64,000 nucleotides of DNA, taken from Flavobacteriales bacterium (lineage in GTDB: Bacteria; Bacteroidota; Bacteroidia; Flavobacteriales_D; Sanyastnellaceae). The stretch is from contig JADKIZ010000013.1 in NCBI GenBank assembly GCA_016722445.1, positions 1 to 64,000 of the forward strand. The letters are read 5' to 3'. Below the pieces are notes generated by a model, which did no database searches, was not told the origin of the DNA, and was given only the letters and a program-made list of their open reading frames with translations. Made by a program: the position numbers and the translations under genes. Shown piece after piece: positions 1 through 9,526 of the stretch (positions within the stretch are counted from its first letter, which is position 1; every line of letters begins with the position of its first letter).

Positions 1-1877
1 CATCAAAACATGTTGTTGTAACAGTTACTTCCGATGTTGTGGTGCTATTGGAATTTGTATTGGTGTAATTCTCACCATACGATGCCTCCAAGCTTGCCGA
101 AGCACTCACGACCAACCCTTCGAACCCTGCTTCCACACCTGCAGAAACAGACCATGCATTGCTGTTGGTTGTTTGAACAGTGAAGCTCTGTGAAGTTGTT
201 TCACTGTAATGCGAAGTAAATCCACTGCAATCTCCGGATTCCCAACACCATTGACGTCTGTCTCCAATCATTTTCACCCACATTGTCTGAGTGTGTTGGT
301 GGTGCGTTGAGTATGATGATGGGTTGTACTACGTCTGTAATGGTATAATGATCGTAGTCGCCAAAGAACATATTATCACCATCAAAATCGCCGATGACTA
401 CCGAGTATTGACGTAGGTTTCCAGTGCCGGAGTAATACATGGGCATGAGGTCGTTATTGGCGGCCAATGTTTGCCATGCCAGTGTTTGATCATTCCACAG
501 ATGCACTGTAATGGAAAAGTACTGCTGTTGATTGTCATCGTCCACCCAATTTCTCACCAACAAAACTTCTGCAGTACCATCATTATTCATGTCACCCACA
601 GTTACAAACTGATCGTAAAACACGTCTGTACTATTGCTATATGTAGCACCCAAGGGTTGATACGTTGATATTTGAAAATTGGTAGCTATCTCAAACAGCT
701 GCACTTCCTGACCAGTAGCCAAAACGATTTCTTCGTATCCATCGCCATCCACATCCCCTGCATCGAGATCAAGGTTTTGAAGTTGATTGATGCTTTTCGT
801 CGTTGAATAAACTTCGGGTAAGAGCACAGTCCTTTCAAGCCAATCAATCGGAGATACCGTATTGACCACATCATCGCCCACACGAAAAAGTCTTAACCAT
901 GTGTCATGAGCATTTCCGGGATTATCCTGCACTTGAATACCGTAAGCAGGTGCGATCTCTTTGATATAGTCATTATTAAAATCACCACTGGTCAAAGCGA
1001 TGGTCATTCTTTCATTGCTGGTAATGTTTGTAGGAACGAAGGTTTGTTCTTTCGGCATAATCGAGCCGAACGCTGCGTCATACACTTTTACAAAAGGCAT
1101 ATAAAAGCCACCTTCGAATTGTGCTGAAGCGAGAATGATTTCATCGTTGTTGTCGTAATCGAGGTCAACAACAATCATATCAAATGATTCGAAATCTCCA
1201 ACCAAATATGCAAACTCATCAGTCTGATAAGCAACTTCTGTCAGGTTGAGGTTTGCATCAAAATCGTACATGGTGATCAACAACTCATCGGAAGCGTCGT
1301 GACGATATACCATGATAATTTCATCATCCGGATTGCTATCGAAATTACCCGCAGCAAGACGAATAAATCCGGCATCAGCTTCTACAGTCGTCAGAGGCCC
1401 CGCATTGCTGCCTGTTCCCTGAAGATTTACCGTCATCAAAGTGCCTTGAATCTGTGCACTGTAAGAACGCAGATTGATGGCGTAACCTGTAGCTTGAGTA
1501 GCACATACATAGTCATCAATATGGTCGCCGTTAAAATCACCACTGCAACTTCCTATGTGGCGATTGCCTTCATTGTCCGGTGCGGATGTATAGGTTGGAT
1601 GATTCGTTTGAAGTGCAATGGCACTATTCATATCATTGATGCTAAGCTGATTTACATCAAAGAACTTGTGACGCATTTTGTAATCGTTGTTGTCATCCTT
1701 TTCGTCCCAGATCAATGCGATTTCACGATTGGCAGAAACCTCACGTGGATATGCCAAGGGATTCACCAAAGCGCTGTCCAGCGGGTATTCAATTTGTGCA
1801 TTCGACCATGTACTCAACAGTAACAGACCGAGAAAAAGCAACAGTTCTTTTGACGTCTTCATTTTAGTTTGATTCAT
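1..1877 (-). CDS. Secreted FG-GAP repeat protein, partial, frameshifted near 270
   Basis: The protein starts MNQTKMK with a signal peptide ending near LSTWSNAQ, so it is exported. Residues about 100-510 hold six or seven FG-GAP/VCBS-type calcium-loop repeats with motifs such as GDFNGDHIDD, GDVDGDGYEE and GDMNNDGTAE, which form a beta-propeller. The uninterrupted frame ends at 201 with an unrelated tail. Reading the next frame from about 275 down to base 1 gives a Ser/Thr-rich continuation (GFTSHYSETTSQSFTVQ, then GVEAGFEGLVVSASASLEAS) without a stop. One base is therefore probably missing or extra near 265-280, beside an AAAA run, and the gene runs off the left edge. The alternating polar/small-residue tail resembles the insertion hairpins of aerolysin/ETX-like beta-pore proteins, but this is inference. 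Substrate and role are unknown. Confidence 0.75.
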
Positions 1878-1888
1878 GTATTTTTGAG

Positions 1889-1919
1889 CAAATTTGAATT
1901 TTGCCTGGTCATTTTACAA
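1889..1919 (-). promoter_or_regulatory. Probable Bacteroidota-type promoter of the FG-GAP gene
   Basis: On the minus strand a TTG (1919-1917) is followed after 20 nt by CAAATTTG (1896-1889), close to the TTTG / TAnnTTTG promoter pattern of Bacteroidota. The -7 box ends 11 nt before the ATG at 1877, so the leader would be very short. Confidence 0.4.
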
Positions 1920-1969
1920 TAGTCACAACTAACTACTCCCCAAAAAAAACCAACGTTTATGCGGGTTCT

Positions 1970-4672
1970 ATGCGCAGCCCTCTACGTATTATGTTCTACC
2001 ATCTTCTCCTTATTTCGAGAAATACCTATGTCCAATCAGATTCTACCTCCATTATTGGAGACAAAGGAGTCGTGATCTCTAGTTCAGAAGGATTATCTCA
2101 AGGTTATATCTTCTTCATATTTCAAGACAGTTACGGTTTTATCTGGCTCAGCACCAAAGAAGCTTTGAACAGATATGATGGTTATGATTTTAAAGTTTTC
2201 AGAAATAATCCTGAAGACAAACACAGCATTGGTGCCAATGAGTCCATCGAAATACTTGAGGACAAATACACCAACATTTGGTTGAATACCATGAACAAAG
2301 GCATTGAATGTTATATCCGTGAACTCGATGTCTTTTTACACTTCAAAGAGGACTCATCAGATGACAAGGCCATTTCGAGCAACGACATTCATTGGATGGC
2401 TCCGCATGGTGAAGATGAAATTTGGTTAGGCACCAATCAGGGTATTGATGTCATTCATTTTCAGAAAAACGAAAATCAGTCTGAGTATCCGAAGATTTCG
2501 ATTGAAGAACGCATTGCCTCATCTTATTCATTTGAAGTTACCCATTACCCCGCTGCAAATAATATAACGCATGAGATCATGAGTATTCAACCCTTTGGAA
2601 AAAATGACATGGTTGGAATCTATCATGGCGCACCCCATCTTTTGAAGCTCAGTAAGACAGTTGAATTGGTTCCTTTGGCTGACGAATGGCCACAATTAGA
2701 TGCGGCGATACAATCGGATCTCAGATCAATTCTTTATGACAACAAACGAGCAAGATGGTATTTTGTGAATCCAGATTCCATTTATGGGTGGGATTTGAAA
2801 ACGTCTGTGACCACACGTTTTAAAAATGAATTTCCCGATCGCGCTTTTGCAAAACGATATACTCAAATTGATATGGATGGCAACATCTGGATGTCATTCC
2901 AACATACCATTTATTATCTGAACATATCAAAAAAAACATTTGAGCAACACATTTTAGAAGACATCAATTCATCGAACTACACGGGTAAAACTGCGAATTC
3001 ATTTCTGATTGATCGCAGCGGACTATGGTGGATCGGAACAGCAGGGTATGGCCTGATCAAATACAATCCTGATGTACAACTTTTTCATCACACTGTTCCG
3101 CCAGACAATAGCGCCAGATCGTTTTACCATATTACAATGGGTGAAAACAACAAGGCCTATGTCGTGGGTGGAAAATACATTTGGCAATTAGACCTTGATC
3201 AAAAAAAACTCACCGATTATCTACCAGCCAGAGGATTTGAACAACCAGCTTCAGATGGCTATCTCAATGGCCAAGCCTTGATCTCGGACGCTGTAGGCAA
3301 TTTATGGTTGGCCGCATCCACAGAACTTTATCACATCAATTACAAGGAGAATAAAAGCAAACTGCTGTTTACCAAAAACCAATATGGATATAGTGGCTAT
3401 ACACCAATCCTTTATTCCAAAGATGGAAGTGTTTGGTATGTCAATGCGATCAATATACACCATTTCACCCATCCTGAATTTTCGCATGAAGTGTACACCA
3501 TACCTTCCAAATTTCGGGACTGGCCTGATCAACCTTTTGTACATACCATCATCGAAAACGGAGATTACCTTTGGCTTGGTACAGTTGCAGGTATTTTTGG
3601 TTTTCATACACAAACACACGAGTGGACCACATTAGCACCGGAACCAGATAATCCATATGGATTGGGTAAAACCCGCGTCTATGCATTGCTTCCCGATCCA
3701 TTATATCCTGATCAATTCCTTTGGGCTGGATTAAACGGCAGAGGCATTTGTCGGATCAATCTTCAGACATCAGAAATACTCAAATTCACTTCTACCGATG
3801 GACTTCCCAATGATGTCATCTACGGTATTCTTTCAGATGACAAAGGCAGGCTTTGGATCAGCAGCAATCAAGGCATTAGTTGTCTGCAGCCCGGCTATAA
3901 TAAAGATGAACCATGGCTGAAGATCATTCGGAATTTCACCACTGAAGATGGACTTCAAAACAATGAGTTCAACCGATACAGTCATTTAATAACACCCGAT
4001 GGATTGATGATGTTTGGCGGAGTGAATGGCATCAATTCTTTTTATCCGGATGAAGTGCTCAAAACCAACAACGCACCATCCATCGCCATCACTGACATTC
4101 GCATCCGCAATAAATCTTTGCACATTGGCAGCGATGAAGATGAATTGCCCCTATCACCCAACATGTTGTCAGAACTGGTCCTCCAACCCGATCAAGACAT
4201 GTTGACGATACAATACACCGCTTTGGAATTTACCAATTCACGCAAAAACAAATTCAAATACCAATTGCGCGGATTATCCGAAGAATGGATAGACGCAGGA
4301 TTTAACCGCGAAGCGAATTTCACCAAACTCGATCCAGGAGATTATGTATTTACAGTCATTGGAAGTGATAGCGAAGGCGTATGGAATATGACAGGTCGCA
4401 GCTTGAAGATCACCGTCCTGCCAGCTTGGTGGCAAACATGGTGGTTTCGTATGCTCAGTATTTTACTCTTTGGTTCCATTGTTTTTGGCGTTTACAAATA
4501 CAGAATCAATCAACTCAAAAAAATACAATTGGTACGCGACGGAATAGCGCGTGACCTTCATGATGAAATAGGAAGTACGCTGAGCAGTATTTCGCTTTAC
4601 AGCGATCTCGTTCGAGAAAGAACAGAAGCCGATCTTCCCGACGTCTCACCGATAGCTGCGCAAATCAGTTAA
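1970..4672 (+). CDS. Two-component sensor kinase, propeller/Y_Y_Y/HisKA_3 part (ends at in-frame TAA)
   Basis: This is the sensor half of a membrane histidine kinase. After a hydrophobic N-terminus come beta-propeller repeats of the Reg_prop type (for example YGFIWLSTKEALNRYDGYDF, DGNIWMSF, RSGLWWIGTAGYGL, KGRLWISSNQGISCL), then a Y_Y_Y domain (about KFKYQLRGLSEEWIDAG), one membrane segment (WWFRMLSILLFGSIVFGVY) and a HisKA_3 dimerisation box, ARDLHDEIGSTLSSISLY, holding the phospho-histidine. The start is uncertain. ATG 1970 is in frame; an out-of-frame ATG at 1959 would give a better signal peptide and would imply a further indel. The reading frame stops at TAA 4670-4672, exactly where a sense codon (perhaps GAA) is expected, and the same frame continues into the ATPase half. 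The response regulator follows directly. Confidence 0.8.
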   Translation: MRSPLRIMFYHLLLISRNTYVQSDSTSIIGDKGVVISSSEGLSQGYIFFIFQDSYGFIWLSTKEALNRYDGYDFKVFRNNPEDKHSIGANESIEILEDKYTNIWLNTMNKGIECYIRELDVFLHFKEDSSDDKAISSNDIHWMAPHGEDEIWLGTNQGIDVIHFQKNENQSEYPKISIEERIASSYSFEVTHYPAANNITHEIMSIQPFGKNDMVGIYHGAPHLLKLSKTVELVPLADEWPQLDAAIQSDLRSILYDNKRARWYFVNPDSIYGWDLKTSVTTRFKNEFPDRAFAKRYTQIDMDGNIWMSFQHTIYYLNISKKTFEQHILEDINSSNYTGKTANSFLIDRSGLWWIGTAGYGLIKYNPDVQLFHHTVPPDNSARSFYHITMGENNKAYVVGGKYIWQLDLDQKKLTDYLPARGFEQPASDGYLNGQALISDAVGNLWLAASTELYHINYKENKSKLLFTKNQYGYSGYTPILYSKDGSVWYVNAINIHHFTHPEFSHEVYTIPSKFRDWPDQPFVHTIIENGDYLWLGTVAGIFGFHTQTHEWTTLAPEPDNPYGLGKTRVYALLPDPLYPDQFLWAGLNGRGICRINLQTSEILKFTSTDGLPNDVIYGILSDDKGRLWISSNQGISCLQPGYNKDEPWLKIIRNFTTEDGLQNNEFNRYSHLITPDGLMMFGGVNGINSFYPDEVLKTNNAPSIAITDIRIRNKSLHIGSDEDELPLSPNMLSELVLQPDQDMLTIQYTALEFTNSRKNKFKYQLRGLSEEWIDAGFNREANFTKLDPGDYVFTVIGSDSEGVWNMTGRSLKITVLPAWWQTWWFRMLSILLFGSIVFGVYKYRINQLKKIQLVRDGIARDLHDEIGSTLSSISLYSDLVRERTEADLPDVSPIAAQIS

Positions 4673-4687
4673 AGCAGTCATCGCCTT

Positions 4688-5128
4688 ATGGACAGCATGA
4701 GTGACATTGTGTGGGCGATCAATCCCGATCAAGACGAGCTCAACGATGTGATACAACGCATGCGGGCAGTATCCGCAGAGTTGACTGAAGCGGCAGGAAT
4801 TGATCTCGAATTTGCTGCAGAAAACACATCGATGCACACCAAAATGGACATGGAATCCCGACGTAATTTTTACCTCATTTTCCGCGAAGCACTCAACAAT
4901 GCCATCAAATATGCAGCGGCCAAAAAGATCAGCATTCGCATCACCAAAGAAGGCAATCGTTATGTCCTTGAAATTGCAGACAACGGCAAAGGATTTGACA
5001 TGACCCAACACAAGCGAGGCAATGGATTGTTGAACATGCAAAAGCGTGCAGGTTTTTTGAAAGGAGAATTCAAAATCATTTCCAAACCCGGGCATGGAAC
5101 TAAAGTAGAGTTAAAGTTTAAGACCTAG
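4688..5128 (+). CDS. Histidine kinase HATPase_c part, same frame as the upstream sensor
   Basis: This piece carries the rest of the HisKA_3 linker (SMSDIVWAINPDQDEL, the typical block after the phospho-His helix) and the HATPase_c domain: N-box FREALNNAIKYA, G1-box EIADNGKGFD, G2-box GNGLLNMQKRAG and the end motif GHGTKVELKF. It is in the same reading frame as 1970-4672, separated only by TAA at 4670 and five codons. It is therefore the C-terminal half of one kinase of about 1050 residues and not a separate gene. A substitution turning GAA to TAA, real or a sequencing error, explains the break. It would phosphorylate the regulator at 5177, whose start is 48 nt downstream. Confidence 0.8.
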   Translation: MDSMSDIVWAINPDQDELNDVIQRMRAVSAELTEAAGIDLEFAAENTSMHTKMDMESRRNFYLIFREALNNAIKYAAAKKISIRITKEGNRYVLEIADNGKGFDMTQHKRGNGLLNMQKRAGFLKGEFKIISKPGHGTKVELKFKT

Positions 5129-5141
5129 AAAAAACTGACTA

Positions 5142-5172
5142 TTGTACAATCACAAGACAACATTCACCTTTG
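5142..5172 (+). promoter_or_regulatory. Probable promoter giving a leaderless regulator mRNA
   Basis: TTG at 5142-5144, a 19-nt spacer, then CACCTTTG at 5165-5172 fits the Bacteroidota -33/-7 pattern. The box ends 4 nt before the ATG at 5177, so transcription would begin at or next to the start codon. Confidence 0.4.
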
Positions 5173-5176
5173 CAAA

Positions 5177-5818
5177 ATGAACCCAACGCGTGTCATTGTA
5201 TTCGACGACAGTCATGACCGGAGAGAAAGTCTCGAGCTCCTGCTCAATGGCCGCGATGGAATACAATGCATTGCCACATTCGAAAATTGCCTCAATCTAA
5301 CAGAAGACATTCGCAGCAGCAATCCCGATGTTGTGTTGATGGATATCGACATGCCGGGAATGACGGGCATAGAAGCCGTAAAAGTGCTCAAGAAAAACTT
5401 CCCAGATCTCCTTGTCATCATGCAAACCGTTTTTGATGATGGGGCAAGAATAACGGCTGCGATCTCCGCTGGAGCAGATGGGTATATCCTCAAAAAATCA
5501 TCACTCGCACAAATTGTCAAAGGCATCAAAGAAGTAATCGATGGCGGCGCACCGATGACACCATCCGTAGCGCGACACGTGCTCAAAATCTTTCAAGGTA
5601 AAATCACCCCACCACCCGGCGAAGACTACAAACTATCCGAACGCGAAACCGAAATGCTCGGTCACCTCGTCAACGGCCTCAGCTACAAAATGATCGCCGA
5701 CCAATGCGGCATCTCCCAATTCACCGTCAACGCCCACATGCGCAATATCCACAAGAAGTTGCAGGTACATAGCGTGGCGGAAGCGGTGAGTAAGGCGTTG
5801 AGTCAGGGATTGGTATAG
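5177..5818 (+). CDS. LuxR/NarL-family response regulator
   Basis: A 213-residue DNA-binding response regulator. The receiver domain (about 1-125) shows the acidic pair FDD at 9-11, the phospho-acceptor Asp in VLMDIDMPGM (about 56) and the conserved Lys in ILKKSS. The C-terminal LuxR-type HTH (about 148-210) reads LSERETEMLGHLVNGLSYKM, then IADQCGISQFTVNAHMRNIH. Length and order are typical of the NarL group. It lies 48 nt after the HisKA_3 kinase, the class of kinase that pairs with NarL-type regulators, so they are probably cognate. Target genes are not evident; the FG-GAP protein upstream is divergent and could be one. The gene is intact although its kinase is interrupted. Confidence 0.93.
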   Translation: MNPTRVIVFDDSHDRRESLELLLNGRDGIQCIATFENCLNLTEDIRSSNPDVVLMDIDMPGMTGIEAVKVLKKNFPDLLVIMQTVFDDGARITAAISAGADGYILKKSSLAQIVKGIKEVIDGGAPMTPSVARHVLKIFQGKITPPPGEDYKLSERETEMLGHLVNGLSYKMIADQCGISQFTVNAHMRNIHKKLQVHSVAEAVSKALSQGLV

Positions 5819-6060
5819 AGTCGTGTGTATTGAGTCGTGAGTATTGAGAATGCGGGGAGTATTCGTTAGGAGGTATAAGGTACGATGTATTAGCTATGAA
5901 GATCACGGAAATACGGCTGTGGGGCGATCATCTTTTTTCAAACAACCAAATGCCTGCCGCAACTTTGAACATTGAACATTGAACCTTGAACAGTATTGAG
6001 TAGTGAGTATTGAGTATTGAGAACGCATGGTGTATTAGTTTTGCAATGCACTTCCATATT
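5819..6060. repeat. Intergenic repeat block (GAGTATTGAGTA words plus inverted GATCGCC element)
   Basis: The region is built from short words: GAGTATTGAGTAGTGAG-type runs near 5826-5850 and 5995-6020, and TGAACATTGAAC runs near 5965. On the opposite strand it also carries a copy of the element seen at 24900-25150 (GTTCAA runs, AAGTTGCGG, CATTTGGTTGTTT, GATGATCGCC). No coding potential is seen. Confidence 0.6.
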
Positions 6061-6164
6061 CATTGTATCAACCCTCAATTTATATTTGTGCATATACAAA
6101 GCACGCTTCTCGCGCTGACACACCAACAACACGCACGAAAAGCAAAACAAAACTTCCAGAACGC

Positions 6165-6425
6165 ATGAAAAAATGGGAATACAAATGGGTACTCAGATCC
6201 AGAGGCCTTGAGGCATACAAAACGAAATTGGTCAACGGTTCTACAGCATGGGATAAGAAATTGGAAGACTTCATGATAGAGGCCGGTGAAGAAGGCTGGG
6301 AATTGGTATCAGTGGTTCCCCGTTCGTCCTTTTCCGGACAATTTGGATCAGGCGTCGGCATCTCTGGTGATTTCGCTGGATTTACAACCGAAGAACTTTA
6401 CATTTTCAAGCGAGAAAAACAATGA
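6165..6425 (+). CDS. Small DUF4177-like protein
   Basis: An 86-residue protein starting MKKWEYKWVLRSRGLE. The pattern (M.KWEYK..... at the start, then WDKKLEDFMIEAGEEGWELV) matches the short DUF4177 family, whose fold centres on the EGWELVSV motif near residues 44-51. The C-terminal strand ELYIFKREKQ also fits. No signal peptide or membrane segment is present. ATG 6165 was chosen because the upstream frame to 6063 has no family-like sequence. TATATTTG at 6081-6088 is a good -7 box 76 nt upstream. Function in this family is unknown, and the gene stands alone between a repeat block and the nuclease-like gene. Confidence 0.65.
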   Translation: MKKWEYKWVLRSRGLEAYKTKLVNGSTAWDKKLEDFMIEAGEEGWELVSVVPRSSFSGQFGSGVGISGDFAGFTTEELYIFKREKQ

Positions 6426-6527
6426 TGTTGCGATGTTGCTGTTTGCAGCAAGCATCCGCGAAGCCGGCGCCACTGTGGTAAGTTTGGTGGGACAACATAA
6501 TTATTAGTAATTTGACAAAAAAACAAA

Positions 6528-7032
6528 ATGAGGTTACTATCAATCCTTGGAAAGGGACTGCAAGCTATGATTGACGAAGCGACAACGCCAGAATCATTTA
6601 AAGCAGGCCAACACTTTGAAGAATACGTTCGAGAATATCTATTTATAGAAAGATATTATGATTTGATAGAACGAACGCATGACTACAACACCAACAGTCG
6701 AGATTATGTTGAATCTTCTTTGAAGCCTGACTTCAAATTCAGAGACAAATGGACAAAAGAGAATTTATGTTGAAGCCAAATTTCGATCTGGACTATACAA
6801 TGGAAAAATTGTTTGGTGTAAGGATAATCAATTGAAACGATATCGGGAATATCACAAGCAATCTCCACTGTTCTTAATACTTGGTTTTGGAGAAGATCCC
6901 AAGTCGCCCGATCTAATTTCTCTCTTACCCATGGATGCTGCGAAGTATACGGGATTATTTCCATCGTATGCGGAACAATATGAAATTGCTTCGGACAAAG
7001 CCGTTTCTTCGAAGGTGCTTTGGAGCAAGTAA
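6528..7032 (+). CDS. PD-(D/E)XK nuclease-like protein, one frameshift near 6765
   Basis: The first frame (6528-6773) reads MRLLSILGKGLQAMIDEATT, then FEEYVREYLFIERYYDLIER and SSLKPDFKFRDKWTK, and ends in an artificial LC. The next frame continues RIYVEAKFRSGLYNGKI and runs to 7032 (LKRYREYHKQSPLFLILGFG, ending SSKVLWSK). Joined, the protein has about 168 residues with PD at about 68-69 and E-A-K about 15 residues later on a hydrophobic strand. That is the PD-(D/E)XK core of restriction-endonuclease-like folds, and FEEYVRE could supply the helix-A glutamate. Removing one base near 6757-6768 restores the frame. No family name can be given. It lies 172 nt upstream of the Nudix/PLD/helicase gene and may belong to the same defence-like locus. 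Confidence 0.6.
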
Positions 7033-7204
7033 TATGAACCAATTCTAATATCTATCTACAAAGTCTCGATCACCATAAACTATGTAGATTCCTGTTCCTA
7101 AAATGGTAAATAAAAAAAACGTTTAAGCTGCTTATCTCATGGCAATGAATAAATCGAAATAGACTAATAAAACGATCATAAACCCAAATCCATAGAACCA
7201 CTTT

Positions 7205-7561
7205 ATGCTCGTCACTTGCGCCATCATCATACACTCCCCCAAAGTCCTCGTCACTCAGCGGAGTGAGTGGATGAAATTGCCCTTGAAATGGGAATTTCCC
7301 GGTGGGAAGATTGAAGCAAATGAGTCGGCCGAGGATTGCATTGTCCGTGAAATCAAAGAGGAACTTAATATCGACATAAAATTGGTTCAAGCCTTGGGGA
7401 GTTTTCCATATTCTTACGAGACATTCAATATCACCTTAATTCCATATATTGCAACCTATGTGTCAGGAGAAATAAAACTTGCTGAACACAAGGATTACAA
7501 ATGGCTATCGAAAGAGGAATTGTTCGCTTTGGACTGGGCTTTGCAGATATTCCTGTTCTGA
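7205..7561 (+). CDS. Nudix hydrolase domain (MutT/CTP pyrophosphohydrolase-like)
   Basis: A 118-residue reading frame starting MLVTCAIIIHSPKVLVTQRS. The Nudix box is complete: GGKIEANESAEDCIVREIKE followed by ELNI, with the metal-binding REIKEEL core. LPLKWEFPGG just before it and ALGSFPYSYETFNITLIPY after it are typical of MutT-like enzymes, which hydrolyse nucleoside diphosphates linked to another group, often damaged dNTPs. The last residues (LQIFLF) are out of frame. The expected ending DWA-x-ADIPVLNHFL is found in the next frame, so a T has probably been lost near 7537. After that join the frame flows straight into the PLD region with no stop, which would make a Nudix-helicase fusion. 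It could equally be a separate short gene whose stop was hidden by error. Confidence 0.8.
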   Translation: MLVTCAIIIHSPKVLVTQRSEWMKLPLKWEFPGGKIEANESAEDCIVREIKEELNIDIKLVQALGSFPYSYETFNITLIPYIATYVSGEIKLAEHKDYKWLSKEELFALDWALQIFLF

Positions 7562-8391
7562 ACCATTTTCTAAAGATGAATTTTGATGCAACTAGGCTTA
7601 TAGAACAACTGATCAATAAAATGGTCTCAGCCAAACTAAATGAGTTAGGCAAAGATTCTTTCTACATCAGCAAAACCGAAGTTGATAAACATGAGGCCTC
7701 ACGGATCTTTTCGAACTATCTCAGTGAGATCATCAAAATGGCACTGAACCTATATGTTGGTGATGACAGTATCGAAAAACAAATAGAACTTTCAAATAAA
7801 CTCATACACCTCCTCAAAAAAGAATTACAAGACGAAGAGTTTGAAGAGGACTTGATATCCACTGAAGCTAAAATTCTTTCAGCCATATTTTCCAAAGTCG
7901 ATGCAAATTTTTCAGACCTTGAAAAACACCTGAAACACATAACTCCTTATACCAGACTTTCTCAAAGTGAGTTATTCACAGGTAACAATGCAGGTATATC
8001 GCTCGAAAGTGAAATCAAAAAAGAAATTCTTTCTGCCAACAAAATTTGCTTCTTGGTTTCATTTATCAAATGGACTGGCATTCGCATTTTTGAAAAGGAA
8101 TTGTTGGAGTTCACTGAAAGAGGTGGTAAACTGCAGATCATCACAACCTCTTATATGGGCGCCACAGATATTAAAGCGGTGGAATACCTTTCCTCATTGA
8201 AGAACTCAGAGATAAAGGTATCCTATAACACAGACAATGAAAGGCTCCACGCCAAGGCGTATTTGTTTTATCGCAATACCGGTTTTCATACTGGTTACAT
8301 CGGCTCTTCCAATCTTTCACGGTCCGCACTGACCAATGGATTGGAATGGAACATCAAAATAACCACCAAGGAAGTCGGGCAACATTATTGA
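7501..8391 (+). CDS. PLD-like nuclease module of the DUF3427 helicase
   Basis: True coding in this frame begins near 7540 (ADIPVLNHFLKMNFDATRLI); the first 14 codons are frameshift tail. A helical region of about 150 residues leads into a phospholipase-D-like domain (FLVSFIKWTGIRIFEKELLE, GGKLQIITTSYMGATD). Its HKD-type signature is HAKAYLFYRNTGFHTG, then GSSNLSRSALTNGLEW. His and Lys are present and the GSSNLS block follows. Such domains are metal-independent phosphodiesterases; in this family the domain precedes a helicase. The frame ends at 8391 because of one extra G near 8377. The text resumes as NIIDKFQK in a second frame and then TFDTYWLDKEF in a third. Confidence 0.75.
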   Translation: MAIERGIVRFGLGFADIPVLNHFLKMNFDATRLIEQLINKMVSAKLNELGKDSFYISKTEVDKHEASRIFSNYLSEIIKMALNLYVGDDSIEKQIELSNKLIHLLKKELQDEEFEEDLISTEAKILSAIFSKVDANFSDLEKHLKHITPYTRLSQSELFTGNNAGISLESEIKKEILSANKICFLVSFIKWTGIRIFEKELLEFTERGGKLQIITTSYMGATDIKAVEYLSSLKNSEIKVSYNTDNERLHAKAYLFYRNTGFHTGYIGSSNLSRSALTNGLEWNIKITTKEVGQHY

Positions 8392-9497
8392 TAAATTTCA
8401 AAAAGACCTTTGATACATATTGGTTAGATAAAGAATTTGAATTGTTTCATCCAGAAAAACATTTAGAGAAATTAAAAGTTGCACTGAAAAAAGAAAGAAC
8501 CAGTGAAAGATCGAATCCTGCAACCTACTTCGATATCACACCCCACCCCTTTCAAGTAGAAATCTTAGAAAAACTAGTCGCTGAAAGGATAGTTCACAAC
8601 AGTAATCGCAATTTAATTGTGGCTGCCACCGGAACAGGTAAGACCGTCATTTCAGCATTTGATTTTAAACGGTTCCGAAACAACCAACCGAGCGCCAAAC
8701 TACTTTTCGTTGCACACCGAAAAGAAATACTCGCAACAAGCGCAAGCAACATTTCAAGGCATACTCAAAGACAATAATTTTGGTGAACTATGGGTGGATG
8801 GAGACCAACCGGAAAAATATGGGCATGTGTTTGCATCGATTCAAACACTGAACAATAGACTCGGTGCATTGCAACTTACCTCAGGCTATTATGACTTTAT
8901 CATCATTGATGAAGTACATCACATTGCGGCTACAAGTTATCGACCGGTTTTAAATCATTTCACATCACAAATACTCCTTGGGCTCACAGCCACTCCAGAA
9001 AGGATGGATGGTGAAGACATTCTCAAAGATTTTTCCGGAAGAATTGCCGCGGAAATCAGATTGCCTGAAGCCCTCAATAGAAAATTACTTTGTCCTTTTC
9101 AATACTTCGGCATTACTGACAGCATCGACTTATCAAATGTCACTTGGCAGAATGGACGCTACTTACCAAGCGAGCTCTCAAATATTTTTTACTCGAAACG
9201 ACAGAAGAACAAATGATATCCTTTCGAACCTGAACAAATATTTGAAGGACATACACGACGTGAGGGCGCTGTGTTTTTGTTACGCAAGAACATGCCGAGT
9301 TCATGGCAGCGAAATTCACGCTTGCCGGATTGAAAGCAGATTATCTGGTTAGTTCACGCAACGAATTGAGAGAACAACTTCGAACACGATTCTACAAAAA
9401 GGAAATCAACTATCTCTTTGTGGTGGACATCTTCAATGAAGGCGTTGACATACCCGAAATCGATACGTTCTTTTCCTTAGACCTACAGAAAGTCTAA
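8346..9497 (+). CDS. SF2 helicase core (DEVH box), in several frames
   Basis: Three reading-frame pieces make the ATPase. 8400-8735 has the Q-tip region HPFQVEILEKLVAERI, Walker A AATGTGKTVISAFDF and motif Ia LLFVAHRKEIL. 8735-9188 has QATFQGILKDNNFGELWVDG, motif II DFIIIDEVHH and motif III LLGLTATPERMDGEDIL. 9188-9272 and 9303-9497 carry helicase lobe 2: TNDILSNLNKYL, then EHAEFMAAKFTLAGLKADYL and NYLFVVDIFNEGVDIPEIDT. All the ATPase motifs are intact. The protein would be an ATP-driven DNA translocase linking the PLD nuclease to the DUF3427 domain. Frame changes at 8735, 9188 and 9272 are single extra bases in short runs. Confidence 0.75.
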
Positions 9498-9526
9498 CTA
9501 TTTTTCTACAACAACTAGGAAGAGGA

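Noticed and set aside
1299..1823. 174-residue plus-strand ORF opposite the FG-GAP gene
   Set aside because: It is antisense to clear FG-GAP repeats and has no family features or promoter.
4646..5095. 149-residue minus-strand ORF opposite the kinase ATPase domain
   Set aside because: The plus strand holds N, G1 and G2 boxes; the minus-strand frame is a mirror artefact.
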